Of a stretch of 64,000 bases of DNA, positions 1 to 9,800 are shown in pieces. The notes beneath the pieces were generated by a model. The model ran no database searches. It saw only the letters and a program-made list of their open reading frames with translations, and was not told the origin of the DNA. Numbering within the stretch: the first letter of the stretch is position 1; every line of letters starts with the position of its first letter. The translations under genes were made by a program, and so were the position numbers. Source of the stretch: Diplonema papillatum (Eukaryota > Euglenozoa > Diplonemea > Diplonemida > Diplonemidae); contig JAPJBO010000322.1 in NCBI GenBank assembly GCA_030068145.1, positions 62,001-126,000 on the forward strand, read 5' to 3'.

Positions 1-7
1 TTTTTTG

Positions 8-478
8 TTTTACCCAAAAGCGTTCCACAGGCCTGGGGGCATCCCGCGTTGCCCGGGTGGGGGGTGAGGGGGGAGCGTGGAAGGGAAAGGGGTCGAAAGC
101 AGCCGAAGCGGCGGAAACGATGCAGCTCTCGTACCCCCGGTTGAAGTTCACGGCGACGCGGCCGAGCCCGGCGTTCAGCCATTACTACCCGAGCGCGTCG
201 ATGCACAACGGAACAGGGGAGTCGTGGGGCTGGCGCAGCGCCAAGTCACGCGCCCTGCGCGAGGCCATGTCGCCCGGGATGAAAGACGTCGTGTGGGACA
301 TCGAGACGCGCATCCAACGACTCCTCCCGGCCACCGAATAGGAGACGGCTAGAACGTGAGGAAGCCGAATGGCAGCGCACGCAGACAGGCCAGCACGACA
401 GGTCGACAGCCGGTCGGGGTGCCTGTACGACATTGCGCGTCGCACTCGTCTCCTTTGGACGACACTGCTTCTTGGACA
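8..478 (+). pseudogene. Decayed partial duplicate of the adjacent 225-aa gene
   Basis: This stretch matches 655-1168 closely, offset by about 647 bp. The match includes the upstream GC-rich leader, the ATG-bearing start (ATG at 120) and the coding sequence. It lacks about 45 bp present in the downstream copy and carries an in-frame stop near 339, so it cannot encode the full product. It looks like a tandem duplication in which the upstream copy has decayed. The duplication may begin left of the window edge. Confidence 0.7.
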
Positions 479-766
479 CTACTGAACAATAATAAAAGGT
501 CGCAAGCCGGGGACAGACGGGTGAACACACAAAAACCATCCAACAACGGTCAAACGGAGGCCCGAAACCCCCGGGATTTCAAGCGAACGTTAACTCCAAA
601 AAAGCACCCACTGTCGGTCGCAGCACACGGCACCCGCCGTTTTGACACACCGCGTTTTACCCTAAAGCGTTCCACAGGCCTGGGGGCATCCCGCGTTGCC
701 CGGGTGGGGGGTGAGGGTGGGGCGTGGAAGGGAGAGGGGTCAAAAGCAGCCGAAGCGGCAGAAACG

Positions 767-1444
767 ATGCAGCTCTCGTACCCCCGGTTGAAGTTCACGG
801 CGACGCGGCCGAGCCCGGCGTTCAGCCATTACTACCCGAGCGCGTCGATGCACAACGGAACTGGGGAGTCGTGGGGCTGGCGCAGCGCCAAGTCACGCGC
901 CCTGCGCGAGGCCATGCGAGAGCAAAAGCCCGGGATCAAAGACGTCGTGTGGGACATCGAGACGCGCATCCGTAAAGACTCCTCCCGGCCCACCGAACAG
1001 GAGACGGTCCAGCGTTACCTCGTTGACCTCCCCAAACAGCTGGAACTCGAGGAAGCCGAATGGCAGCGCAAGCAGACAGAGGCCAGCACGACGGGTCGGC
1101 AGCCTGTCGTCGGGGAGCCTGTACGACACGGCACGCCGCGCTCGTCTCCTTCGGACGACACGGCGCAGAAGGAGCGGCCCCGCCACCAAGGGAAGCGGAG
1201 GCGGGTTTTGTTAAAGAGGCTCGAATCACTGGAGTCGCAGACACGGGAGCTGCTGAAGCCCCGGCGGGGTCCTCCTGCCGGCCATGCCGGAAGGCCGCAC
1301 ACCGCTAGGCCGTGCAACGACCAGGACCCGTCACTCAGCTGGCCGGAAGTCGGAGGGTATGTGCACAAGCTCCGCAGCACCATCGCGTCACAGAAGCTCG
1401 CCCTCAAAGCGCGCCAAGAAGATGCGCCGCTGGTATGGGGCTGA
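767..1444 (+). CDS. Hypothetical basic protein, 225 aa
   Basis: I do not recognise this protein. I start it at the ATG at 767, the first ATG of the open frame; the frame stays open upstream to about 356 but through repeat-like sequence. The N-terminal 100 residues look structured (SYPRLKFTATRPSPAFSHYY, then a Trp-containing helix and an acidic, Glu-rich segment). The C-terminal half is basic and Arg/Lys-rich (KGKRRRVLLKRLESLESQ). No signal peptide or TM segment is visible. A decayed copy lies immediately upstream, and the last codons (about 1402-1446) are echoed at 1752-1803. It could be a real gene or a coding fragment of a repeat; the high GC at third positions favours past or present coding. 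Confidence 0.45.
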   Translation: MQLSYPRLKFTATRPSPAFSHYYPSASMHNGTGESWGWRSAKSRALREAMREQKPGIKDVVWDIETRIRKDSSRPTEQETVQRYLVDLPKQLELEEAEWQRKQTEASTTGRQPVVGEPVRHGTPRSSPSDDTAQKERPRHQGKRRRVLLKRLESLESQTRELLKPRRGPPAGHAGRPHTARPCNDQDPSLSWPEVGGYVHKLRSTIASQKLALKARQEDAPLVWG

Positions 1445-1751
1445 TGGACCGTGACAAAAGGAAGTACCACATCGTGCCTTGTAGACTCGACGCACGCCTA
1501 TGTAGTGAGCTGCTAGCTGGAGGCGCCAAACAGCACGAACACGACCGCAGTACCCTCGCATCGGGTTCTGAAGGACTTAAATAGTGTATAGGAATTGCCT
1601 TGTGAAGGGGGGTTTGCCTTTGTTTTTGCATTCTGCGGTCACTATTCACATCCGACCACTTCTTCTGGACTTCCGGAGCGTTTAGGACCACCTGTGTAGT
1701 TGGTTTCCAGTTTTGGGTGTCTGACGACGCCCGTTTTTTCGGCAAAAGTGA

Positions 1752-1803
1752 CATAGCTCGCAAAGCGCTTGAAGAAGAGGCACCGCCTGGTATGGGCTGA
1801 CTG
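1752..1803 (+). repeat. Echo of the 3' end of the upstream gene
   Basis: About 50 bp here resemble 1398-1446, including the CTGGTATGGG(G)CTGA stop context. This suggests a second local duplication affecting the 3' end of the gene at 767-1444. No coding potential is inferred. Confidence 0.5.
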
Positions 1804-1963
1804 GTCAGCCGCCTGTATCGGTCGCGTCTCAGAAGTTTGCCCCGTTCGCAGGTGCCAGACGGTGCTTGGCGCCTTGCAGGCACTCAGAACGACCAGAGGA
1901 TGCAAAAACGAGCAAAAATAGGCACTTGGGGAAACTTTCGAGCGCCCATGAAATCGGAGCAAG

Positions 1964-2082
1964 AATTGACATATTCTTAGAATTGACGTATTCTTAGAAT
2001 TGACATGTTCTTAGAATTGACATATTCTTAGAATTGACATATTCTTAGAATTGACATATTCTTAGAGTTGACATTTTCTTAT
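1964..2082. repeat. 17-bp tandem repeat, 7 copies
   Basis: Seven consecutive copies of AATTGACATATTCTTAG. The first six are near-perfect (single changes in units 2 and 3) and the last is degenerate. The tract is AT-rich against a GC-rich background. It lies in the 3' flank of the hypothetical gene; no function is inferred. Confidence 0.95.
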
Positions 2083-3301
2083 GCTGAGCAGCCCGGAACC
2101 GTGCCGAAGTGCACGAAACTACAGAAAAGTATCCCAGAACGTGCTCCCAGGCCCTCGCGCATGCCCTCCGGTGGGCAGCAGCCCTGTTCTGAGGTCGGGA
2201 AAGACCTGCAATGTGCCTGGAACATGCCCTGCTAGTGCCTTGCTAGCGCCTTGCTAGCGCCCTGGTACGTTTCTCCGACCTCAAAACAGGTGTCCGCGCA
2301 GTGTATACAACTCCGGAGGGTAAACGACATGTCCGACCTGCTTGAGGGCACGTAAAACGGAGTGCGATTCCATTACACGTACTTGGCACTACCCCCAGCC
2401 ACGCAGTCATTCAGTAATCGCAACCTCTCTAGCAAGTAACCAGTCGGGGGGCGGGATTCCTTTCCAGGGAAACCGTCTTTTCGCCAGCGCAGTAAACCTG
2501 TTCTTCTTCCTTCCACTACCCTGGAGACGAGACCGACATTGATGTGAGAACGCTCGATTCGTGCTCGCAAGAAGTAGTTCCTGTGATGCAGGCTAGCCGA
2601 AGAAGGAGCCTGGGGTCCGCGTGGATGTTTTCGACTGAAGAATACTGAGCATTTCTGGTGTTTTTAGTTCCGTCGGAGTGCCTTGTATGGTGTAGGGGTA
2701 TAGGCATACGAGTACGTCTCAAAAGTACCTTAGAATTTGTGCCCATTTTCAATTTGCGACAAAGGCGTTGCCCCGCGGGTGTCCCTCACCCGTACCGTTC
2801 CTATACGAAGTTTCTGCGCTCGGGGGCTCCGGTTGACTTCTGATCAGCGCGACGATCTTCGATGGTTGGCGGGCACCAGTCAGCAAGAACTTCCAGAAAA
2901 TGATGGCGTGGTAACACACGTCTACGTATCCTCCCCCAAAACAAACAAAGGTCGCGTAGACACCCAAACCGATCATCCTTTGCGTTCAGGTAACACAAGA
3001 ATTGGAATTGCAAGCGAACTTTAACTCTAAAGAAGAAGCAAATAAAGCAGCTCGAGGGCAGACCTGTGGAACCTCCGAAGGCACAAAAAAGTGTATGCGA
3101 GCGGGTCTGCTACCAAGAGCCCAGCGGAAAGGCAGCAGAGTGGGCATCCTGGCTCAAGCCTGCGTTAAAGTCTAGTCCGGTACAGCAAAGCTTCCTATCC
3201 ATGTAGCTGAACCTCACACAACAAACAAAAGGTCGAAAGGCACTCGTCTGTACGTCCCACGGGATCGTCGGAAACACAAAAAAAGGCAGCCGGCGCATGG
3301 T
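2083..3301. other. Intergenic, no gene seen
   Basis: Open frames here are short and lack recognisable motifs. A GCAAGCGAACTTTAACTCT-type motif lies at about 3008-3026; the same motif recurs near 571, 42196 and 46449 and in inverted form near 54385. The 200 bp before the next ATG show no clear promoter. Confidence 0.5.
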
Positions 3302-4615
3302 ATGGTCCCGACGGGCTGGCAGCGGCCGGTGACGTACGCCGTGGTCGCCGTGCTGGGCCTGAGCGCGGCCGGCCTGGCGCGTCACGCCTGGGTGCCGGAT
3401 CACGAGACGCGGGAAGGACGTTTCGACCGACCCGGCGGCGCGTGGCTGGTGCGGGCGGCGGCTGCGGCGTCGGGCGGCGGAGGGAGTTTGCAAAGCGACG
3501 GCTGGGACCCGGAAAACGGCACGCAAACGGGTCCGGGGGGAAGCTTCACCTCTGCTGATGCGGGGATGCATACGGCGTCGGGGGGCGACGGGAGTTTGCA
3601 AAGCGACGGCCGGCACCGGGCAACCGGCACGCAAACGGGTCCGGGGGGAAGCTTTACCTCTGCTGATGCGGGAAAGCATACGGCGTCGAGGGGTGAAAGC
3701 GATGACCAGCACCCGGCAGCCAGCATGCAAACGGGTCCGGGAGGGAGCTTCGCCAAGCATGGCTGTCCCGGCGGGTTGGCGCGGTGGTGCGCGGGGGGCC
3801 ATCAAGAGATGGACCCTGCGTGCGGACCTGGCCCGGCGGAATGCCCATACTTCCTCCGGCCGAGGTGGCCGAACAAGGCGCGCGGTAGAGCGCCGGCGTG
3901 GCGCCGCCTCTGGCGCGCGATGCACCGCACCAACAAGGCGGACGCCGACGCGGCCGCGCCGAAGGCGCCGCTGCTGTTCGTCGGCGACAGCCTGACGCAC
4001 AACCTGCGCCGCGACGCGGACGAACCCGCATCGGCGCACGCGTTCCGGGCCGTTTTTTCGCCGGCAAACGCGGTGGCCCTCGGCATCCCGGGAGACTGCA
4101 CCCAGCACCTGCTCGCCAGGCTCATGCTGAACGAACTGGGCGACTCCGGTGGACACCCCCCGGCAAGTGCGGTTGTCCTGATGATCGGGTCGAACAACTT
4201 GAACTACCTGTGGACGGGCGAGCCTGTGGAGCTGGCTGGCGTCGCGCGAGCCGTCGCAGCCCTGGCGGAGTACGTCCTCTTCCTCAAGCCCGGCACCCCC
4301 GTCGTCACCCTCGGCATCCTGCCCCGCGGCAACCGGTGCGTGCGCCTGGGGTCGGGCGCTCCGTGCCTGATGCAGTACGACGAAACGGTGCCGGCCGTCA
4401 ACGCCGCGTTGGCGCCGCTGGTCGAGGGGCTCGGCCCGCGGTCGCACTACCTCGACTGCTCTTCGGCTTTCGCCAACGCGACGAGCGATCACTGGGCCTC
4501 TGACAAGCACCACCTGCAGCTCCCAGGGTACAACAGCCTGTGGAAGCAGTGCCTGATACCGTTCCTGCGCCGCGTGGTTCCGCACTTGGATTTCAACGAG
4601 TCGGCCCTGCTCTGA
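3302..4615 (+). CDS. SGNH/GDSL-family hydrolase with N-terminal signal anchor (437 aa)
   Basis: This is a predicted serine esterase/acetylhydrolase of the SGNH superfamily, closest in motif spacing to PAF-acetylhydrolase Ib catalytic-type proteins. Residues about 8-28 form a hydrophobic signal peptide or anchor (VTYAVVAVLGLSAAGLA), so the enzyme is probably secretory or luminal. Residues 60-155 are a low-complexity Gly/Ser-rich insert built from a 36-residue repeat. The catalytic domain starts near residue 220: block I FVGDSLTHN (nucleophile Ser), block II GIPGD, block III GSNNL (Asn of the oxyanion hole), and block V SDKHHLQLPGY (Asp-His of the triad). The ATG at 3302 is the first in the frame and directly precedes the hydrophobic stretch. 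The gene is intronless. Its last 55 codons and 3' flank are tandemly duplicated downstream. The substrate cannot be told from sequence. Confidence 0.82.
   Translation: MVPTGWQRPVTYAVVAVLGLSAAGLARHAWVPDHETREGRFDRPGGAWLVRAAAAASGGGGSLQSDGWDPENGTQTGPGGSFTSADAGMHTASGGDGSLQSDGRHRATGTQTGPGGSFTSADAGKHTASRGESDDQHPAASMQTGPGGSFAKHGCPGGLARWCAGGHQEMDPACGPGPAECPYFLRPRWPNKARGRAPAWRRLWRAMHRTNKADADAAAPKAPLLFVGDSLTHNLRRDADEPASAHAFRAVFSPANAVALGIPGDCTQHLLARLMLNELGDSGGHPPASAVVLMIGSNNLNYLWTGEPVELAGVARAVAALAEYVLFLKPGTPVVTLGILPRGNRCVRLGSGAPCLMQYDETVPAVNAALAPLVEGLGPRSHYLDCSSAFANATSDHWASDKHHLQLPGYNSLWKQCLIPFLRRVVPHLDFNESALL
3482..3765 (+). repeat. In-frame 108-bp coding repeat inside the SGNH hydrolase gene
   Basis: Two copies with a period of 108 bp (3482 and 3590) are followed by a shorter third copy at a 96-bp spacing. 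They encode the linker motif GTQTGPGGSFTSADAG. All periods are multiples of three, so expansion or contraction keeps the frame. The repeat sits between the membrane anchor and the catalytic domain. Confidence 0.9.
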
Positions 4616-4689
4616 CCCTGAGCTGCTAGATGATAGCGTAGGCTGAATGATGTTCTGGCGCGTGTAGTCTCGCGGCTGCTCGGCAGCAG

Positions 4690-5160
4690 TTGCACCACTT
4701 CGACGGCTCTTTCGGCGTTCGCCAACGCGACGAGCGATCACTGGGCCTCTGACAAGCACCACCTGCAGCTCCCAGGGTACAACAGCCTGTGGAAGCAGTG
4801 CCTGATACCGTTCCTGCGCCGCGTGGTTCCGCACTTGGATTTCAACGAGTCGGCCCTGCTCTGACCCTGAGCTGCTAGATGATAGCGTGCCGTGCGTCCC
4901 GACGAGGTTCCCAGCGAGGCCTTTGCCATGCTGAATGATGCTTTGGAGCGTTTAGTCTCGCGGCTCGTCCAGCAGTTGCACTACCTCGACTGCTCTTCGG
5001 CTTTCGCCAAACGCGACGAGCGATCACTGGGCCCGAAAAGCACCACCTGCTACAGCCTGTGGAAGTAAGAAATTGTGCCTGATACCGTTCCTGCGCCGCG
5101 TGGTTCGTTCCACTTGGCTTTCAACGAGTCGGCACTGCTTTGACCCCGCGCTGCTTTTGT
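4690..5160 (+). repeat. Two tandem partial copies of the SGNH hydrolase 3' end
   Basis: Positions 4471-4639 (last about 49 codons, stop and 24 bp of 3' flank) recur almost exactly at 4720-4888, offset by 249 bp. A third, diverged copy with small indels covers about 4970-5150. None has a start codon or the catalytic Ser block, so none makes an enzyme. The two distal copies share a CCGTGCGTCCC segment after the stop region, showing stepwise duplication. Confidence 0.88.
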
Positions 5161-5544
5161 TGGGACGTGCCGTGCGTCCCGGAAACGACGCTGAATGCCG
5201 CTCAGGCGCGTTTCGTCTTGCGACTCGGTCCGCAATCTTGCACTTGCACCTCTAATTAGCCAACGTCGTCACACGCAGGTATTGGGACGTCGGCAAGGTT
5301 GCGATGTGTCACTCCCAGAAAGTACGTAGCCTCTGTCGAAGCGCCCAATGCTGTAACATCGTCTAGTATCGTACGAAACCGGGCGCTCGGCCAACGTGTC
5401 TTTGCGTACAAATCGAGGCGGGGTGCCGTCAGCCCTTTCCAGGGCTCGCCGCTCACTCCGCCTCCCCCACCCGGCTGCGCTCTTCTCATTAACCTTTATT
5501 GCGCTGCGTGGGGACAGGTCTGGTGGATGTTGGACAGGATCAGT

Positions 5545-5593
5545 GTTTTTCCTGTGTGGCTAAAAAATGTTTTTTTAGCCACACAGGAAAAAC
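5545..5593. repeat. Perfect 23-bp inverted repeat with 3-nt loop
   Basis: The left arm 5545-5567 and right arm 5571-5593 are exact reverse complements (core CCTGTGTGGCTAAAAAA), separated only by TGT. The hairpin could form as DNA cruciform or RNA stem. It is not followed by a typical eukaryotic terminator and lies in intergenic DNA. Confidence 0.93.
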
Positions 5594-5794
5594 AAAATCC
5601 ACGAAATGGGGTTGGCCGAAAAACCTTTTTTTCGCCACAGGCCATCTACACACACAGTTCTACAGCAAGCTCACAAACCCAAACCCTGTTCTACACCAAG
5701 TCGGAAGCCACAACCTGCCGACCCTCTTAACACCATGCAAAAAATTCGGTCGAGAGAAAGTTTTTTTGACCTCTTTTTGTGAACCGTGTTTTTT

Positions 5795-5828
5795 TTTGGC
5801 CAACCAATTTCATTTTGTTGGCCAAGCG
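5795..5828. repeat. Short inverted repeat TTGGCCAAC / GTTGGCCAA
   Basis: Arms at about 5797-5805 and 5818-5826 are separated by a short A/T-rich spacer. This lies 200 bp downstream of the 23-bp perfect hairpin in the same T-rich intergenic stretch, so it may belong to the same decayed element. Confidence 0.6.
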
Positions 5829-6059
5829 GAAAACCACTGGACAGGATCTCCTTACGGTACCTCCGCCGCGTTGCCCCTTCTCTCTGTAGCCCCTGTTGCT
5901 AATATGTTCACTGTCTGTCCATCGTTTGCACGTAAACCTAAATGTGGGGAACGAGATTCAGTTATGGCGCAGGCATCGACACGAACGCCCGCACCGGTGT
6001 CTAATAACCAGGTTGACAGCCGCACGCAGCAGTGTCTAGTGGCGTCACAAAGTAACACG

Positions 6060-6610
6060 TGAGGTTGGCACGCTACGGTGTCGAATGACGTCACAAATTG
6101 CAGTGCCAGGTTGACAGGCATGCTACAGTGTCTCACGGCGTCACAATTGGCACGCTACGGTGTTTAATGACGTCAAATTGCAGTGCCAGGTAGACAGACA
6201 TGCTACAGTGTCTAACGGCGTCACAATTGGCACGCTACGGTGTCTAATGACGTCACAAATTGCAGTGCCAGGTTGACAGGCATGCTACAGTGTCTAACGG
6301 CGTCACAATTGGCACGCTACGGTGTCTAATGACGTCACAAATTGCAGTGCCAGGTTGACAGGCATGCTGCAGTGTCTCACGGCGTCACAATTGGCACGCT
6401 ACGGTGTTTAGTGACGTCAAATTGCAGTGCCAGGTAGACAGGCATGCTACAGTGTCTAACGGCGTCACAATTGGCACGCTACGGGTCTAATGACGTCACA
6501 AATTGCAGTCACAATTGGCACGCTACGGTGTCTGATGACGTCACAAATTGCAGTGCCAGGTTGACAGGCATGCTACAGTGTCTAACGGCGTCAGAATTGA
6601 CACACTACGG
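6060..6610. repeat. Tandem repeat of about 82 bp bearing TGACGTCA palindromes
   Basis: About six to seven units, period 79-82 bp, each contain GGCACGCTACGGTGT, then TGACGTCA, then AAATTGCAGTGCCAGG, and a related half-unit with ACGGCGTCA. TGACGTCA occurs at 6086, 6168, 6248, 6330, 6412, 6491 and 6536; the last interval is only 45 bp, marking a truncated unit. The sequence is the classic CRE/ATF core in other eukaryotes, but I have no evidence of that function here. The array ends about 200 bp upstream of the SPF45-like start codon. Confidence 0.92.
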
Positions 6611-6817
6611 TGGCGCGCCTGGCCAACAGCTGACCCACAGCGCATGGTGAACTACCCAATTCAGAACGCTGCCTTCCATCCTCGGTTCTGCCAAAACACT
6701 CGACATAGATTCCCCTCCCGAAGAGAAAACAAAAAGCAACGCCCGCAGCATCTATCTGGATGCGATAGAAAGGCCCACACACGCGCGAGAGCAGTCTAGT
6801 TGCAAGCGAGCTTTTTG

Positions 6818-9800
6818 ATGGATGGCGGAATTAAACGCGTAGTCGGTCTCGCTACCGGCACTCTATCGGGAGGCCCTGTGGCCGTCAGCGCGGGGACTCT
6901 GGGTCCAGCGGCCAAGAGGGCACGAGTTGATGACGAGCCGAGTGCGCTATACAATCCGCACAAGCCGAATGATTACGACCAGGTCGCGAAGGATCGTACG
7001 GCAAAGCGCATGGCCGTATGTGGGTTCTCTTGTTGTTGAAGAACCTGGGGAAGCCGAAAATCCCGCGGGTAAACGTGTCTATCGCGTTCGGCTGCCTTTT
7101 TTACGTTTTGGTTGTTCGGAGCTGGGCCTTACCGAAAGTGGACAGGGGGGCTGAGGAGCACTCTTCAGTATGATGAAGTGTTCGACTGCAAGCCGGCGAT
7201 CATCCGCGCGTTCAACTCTGCCAAGGACGGTGCTCCTGCACACACCCAAGCTCAGTGACGACTGCATCACCAGACGCGAGCTCAGGATCCGATCGCGTTG
7301 AGGCAGTACTTCGAGCTTTGGCAGATGTTTGACGAGGTTGTCAATGTAGTTGTCAAAAACGTTGCTGCACACACCAAGCCACAGTGACGACCACATCCCC
7401 CAGGCGTGAGTTCATGATCCTGCTACTCGTGTTGAGGCAGTACTTCGAAAGTGTCCAGTACCTGCTCCCAAACCCCCCATCGCAGGAACAGCAAGAGGAA
7501 GCAATCCGACAGCAGCAGCGGAACGAGGAAGAAGAACGCCGGCAGTGGGAACTGAAGGAAAAGCAGCGGTATCCCCTCATTTCTTTTCTTGAATTAACAA
7601 CGTATATTTTTCTACGAGAAAAAAGACAGGCGCTTCGTTTTGTTTGTGCGTGCCGGCTACGAGAATCATGCGTGCTGGGCGGTGTTCGGTTCTACCGACC
7701 GCCAAAAAAAAGGGGAGTCTTCAGTTATTCCCCAGTGCAAGGTGGCCGCGAACTTTAATGATTGGAAAACAGAACAAACCGCCGAAAACAAACGCAGGGT
7801 CGAAGCGCTGAAGCCGACGGAAGACTCGCTGCAGCTGAGCGCGGACGAGGCCTTCAAGCGGCGCCTGATGATGAGCAAAGACATGGGCAGCAAGGCGGCC
7901 GAAATCCTCGAAGAAGAGGAAGAGAAGGAGCGCGACGCGGAAGCCCGGCTGAAGGCCGAAGCCGAGCGGAAAGTGTCGTTCGCGGAGCGGATGCTGAAGA
8001 AGCAGGGCTGGGTGGAAGGAAAGGGCTTGGGACGGAACGACCAGGGCATGGCTGTGCCCCTCGCAGTCTTCAAGACGGCGGCCAACCAGGGCGTCATCAA
8101 GCAGGCGGAAGGACCCGTGCAGACGGGCGGCCCCAAAAAGAAGGGCAACACAAAGAAGGGAAAACCGAGCAAAGTTCTGCTCCTGCGCAACATGGTTCCG
8201 CCTGGCTCTGTCGACGGATCACTCGAGGTGTGTATTGCCAGTCTCCTGTGGCGGAAAGACTCTAGTCTGACTTTGTACAGCGACACGAGAGGTGTAGAAT
8301 AGGTGGGAGGCCGCAACAATGAAATACCACTGCTCTTGTTGCGGCTGTCCTCATGTGCTCATTCGTTTCCAGCGACAAACGGGCTTCGGCTCGCGATAAT
8401 CCCCGTTTGAGGACGCCGCCCCGGTCGCGTTTGCGTGCAAAATTAGCGTCGGAAACCGAAAGCGGACATCGTTGCCTCGTTTACGGGCGCAGAGCCAAAA
8501 CCTGTCCACCCGCATCCTTCCTAAGAAAGGACCACGAACCAGAAGCTGAACGAAGAACGGGGATTTTCCCGAAAAAAGAAAGAGAAAAACGAAGACACAC
8601 AACAACAAACAGAGCGAAGTGGCCGGCGAGTGCCAGCGATACGGAGAGATCAAGTCGGTCCAAATCTATGAAGAAAAAGCGGATTCGGTGTGTGTCTTTG
8701 CTCTGTTCGCCTTTCATCAGACCTGCATGCCCCATCAAAAGCAATCGAAAAGAAAGCAAAAGAGCGTTTTACCACCTTGCGCGGTGTCACGGGATGTTTG
8801 GCAGCCGCTGCTAAACATGGTTCATGTACTTAAAAGAACTCATTGCTAAGCAGCGGCCGGGATTTGAGGGCGTACAGAGAGCCGACCTGGAGCGGACGAA
8901 CTCCTTCTATGGGATGCGTGAATGTCCCGCGCACACCGCGAGGCTTATACGTGTAGCGTTGGCGGGAGGGGTGAACACGGCTGAGTTCACGTCGCGGATG
9001 AGGCAGGTCGGAGCTGAGCCGCAGGCGCCCAGCTGCAAGCACTGTGGAAACGGCGACACCGAGGACGAGAAACACGTATTCTGGGACTGCGGAGCGAACT
9101 CGCACATACGGCGACGAGAGGCACATGCCGAGCTGGTGGCAGCCAACCGCGCCGACTGGCCCAGATGCACGCTGGAACACGGAGTGGTAGTACCCGAGAA
9201 TGCCCAATTCTCGAGGCGGCTCCAGGAGATGATGGCTGAAATCCTTGCGGAACGGGCAGGGCTCGAAGCACGTGGCTGGGTAGCCAGGAACCCCACGACC
9301 CCCTGGTCGAGAGCCGATGCGATGCTTGCCGAGAAATTTGACCACCCCTTTGCGCGGATTGCCCCGGCATGGACGTGGGAGCGGAACAAGACCTGGGGAC
9401 TACCGACGTTTTATGCGTTGGTAGCGTGGCTGTCGGACATGCAATGGACCGAGAACGGGCAGGCGTCAATGCTGGAGCTTGCGATCGACTTTGAACTCTT
9501 CTCGGGCCTCAGCATGCCGCTGCACGGGAATGCGCCGAAGGGGGTGAGAGAACGGGGAAACGTCCTGCGCTGCATGATGAGCGCGTTGGACAAGCTGGCG
9601 GCACAGCAAGGGCTGGGAAGCTGCATGAGAGGAGAGAGGGTGTGCCCGACGACGTCGCTGTCGTTCATGGGCATCACGGGGATATCGGGTATACGGCCCA
9701 GGCCACGCTTTCGCGAGGCACACACGGGGACGATACTTGAGGAACAAGTGAAAGGAAGCGATGTAGGGACGCAGTGCCCGACGTACCCTGACTGGACGAT

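Noticed and set aside
3110-4834. Minus-strand 574-codon frame opposite the SGNH hydrolase
   Set aside because: It shows no motifs and spans both gene and duplicated 3' ends; the + strand has the catalytic blocks.
5480-5495. CTTTATTG string compared with a remembered diplonemid spliced-leader end
   Set aside because: Only a few bases match and the rest of the expected leader and donor context is absent.
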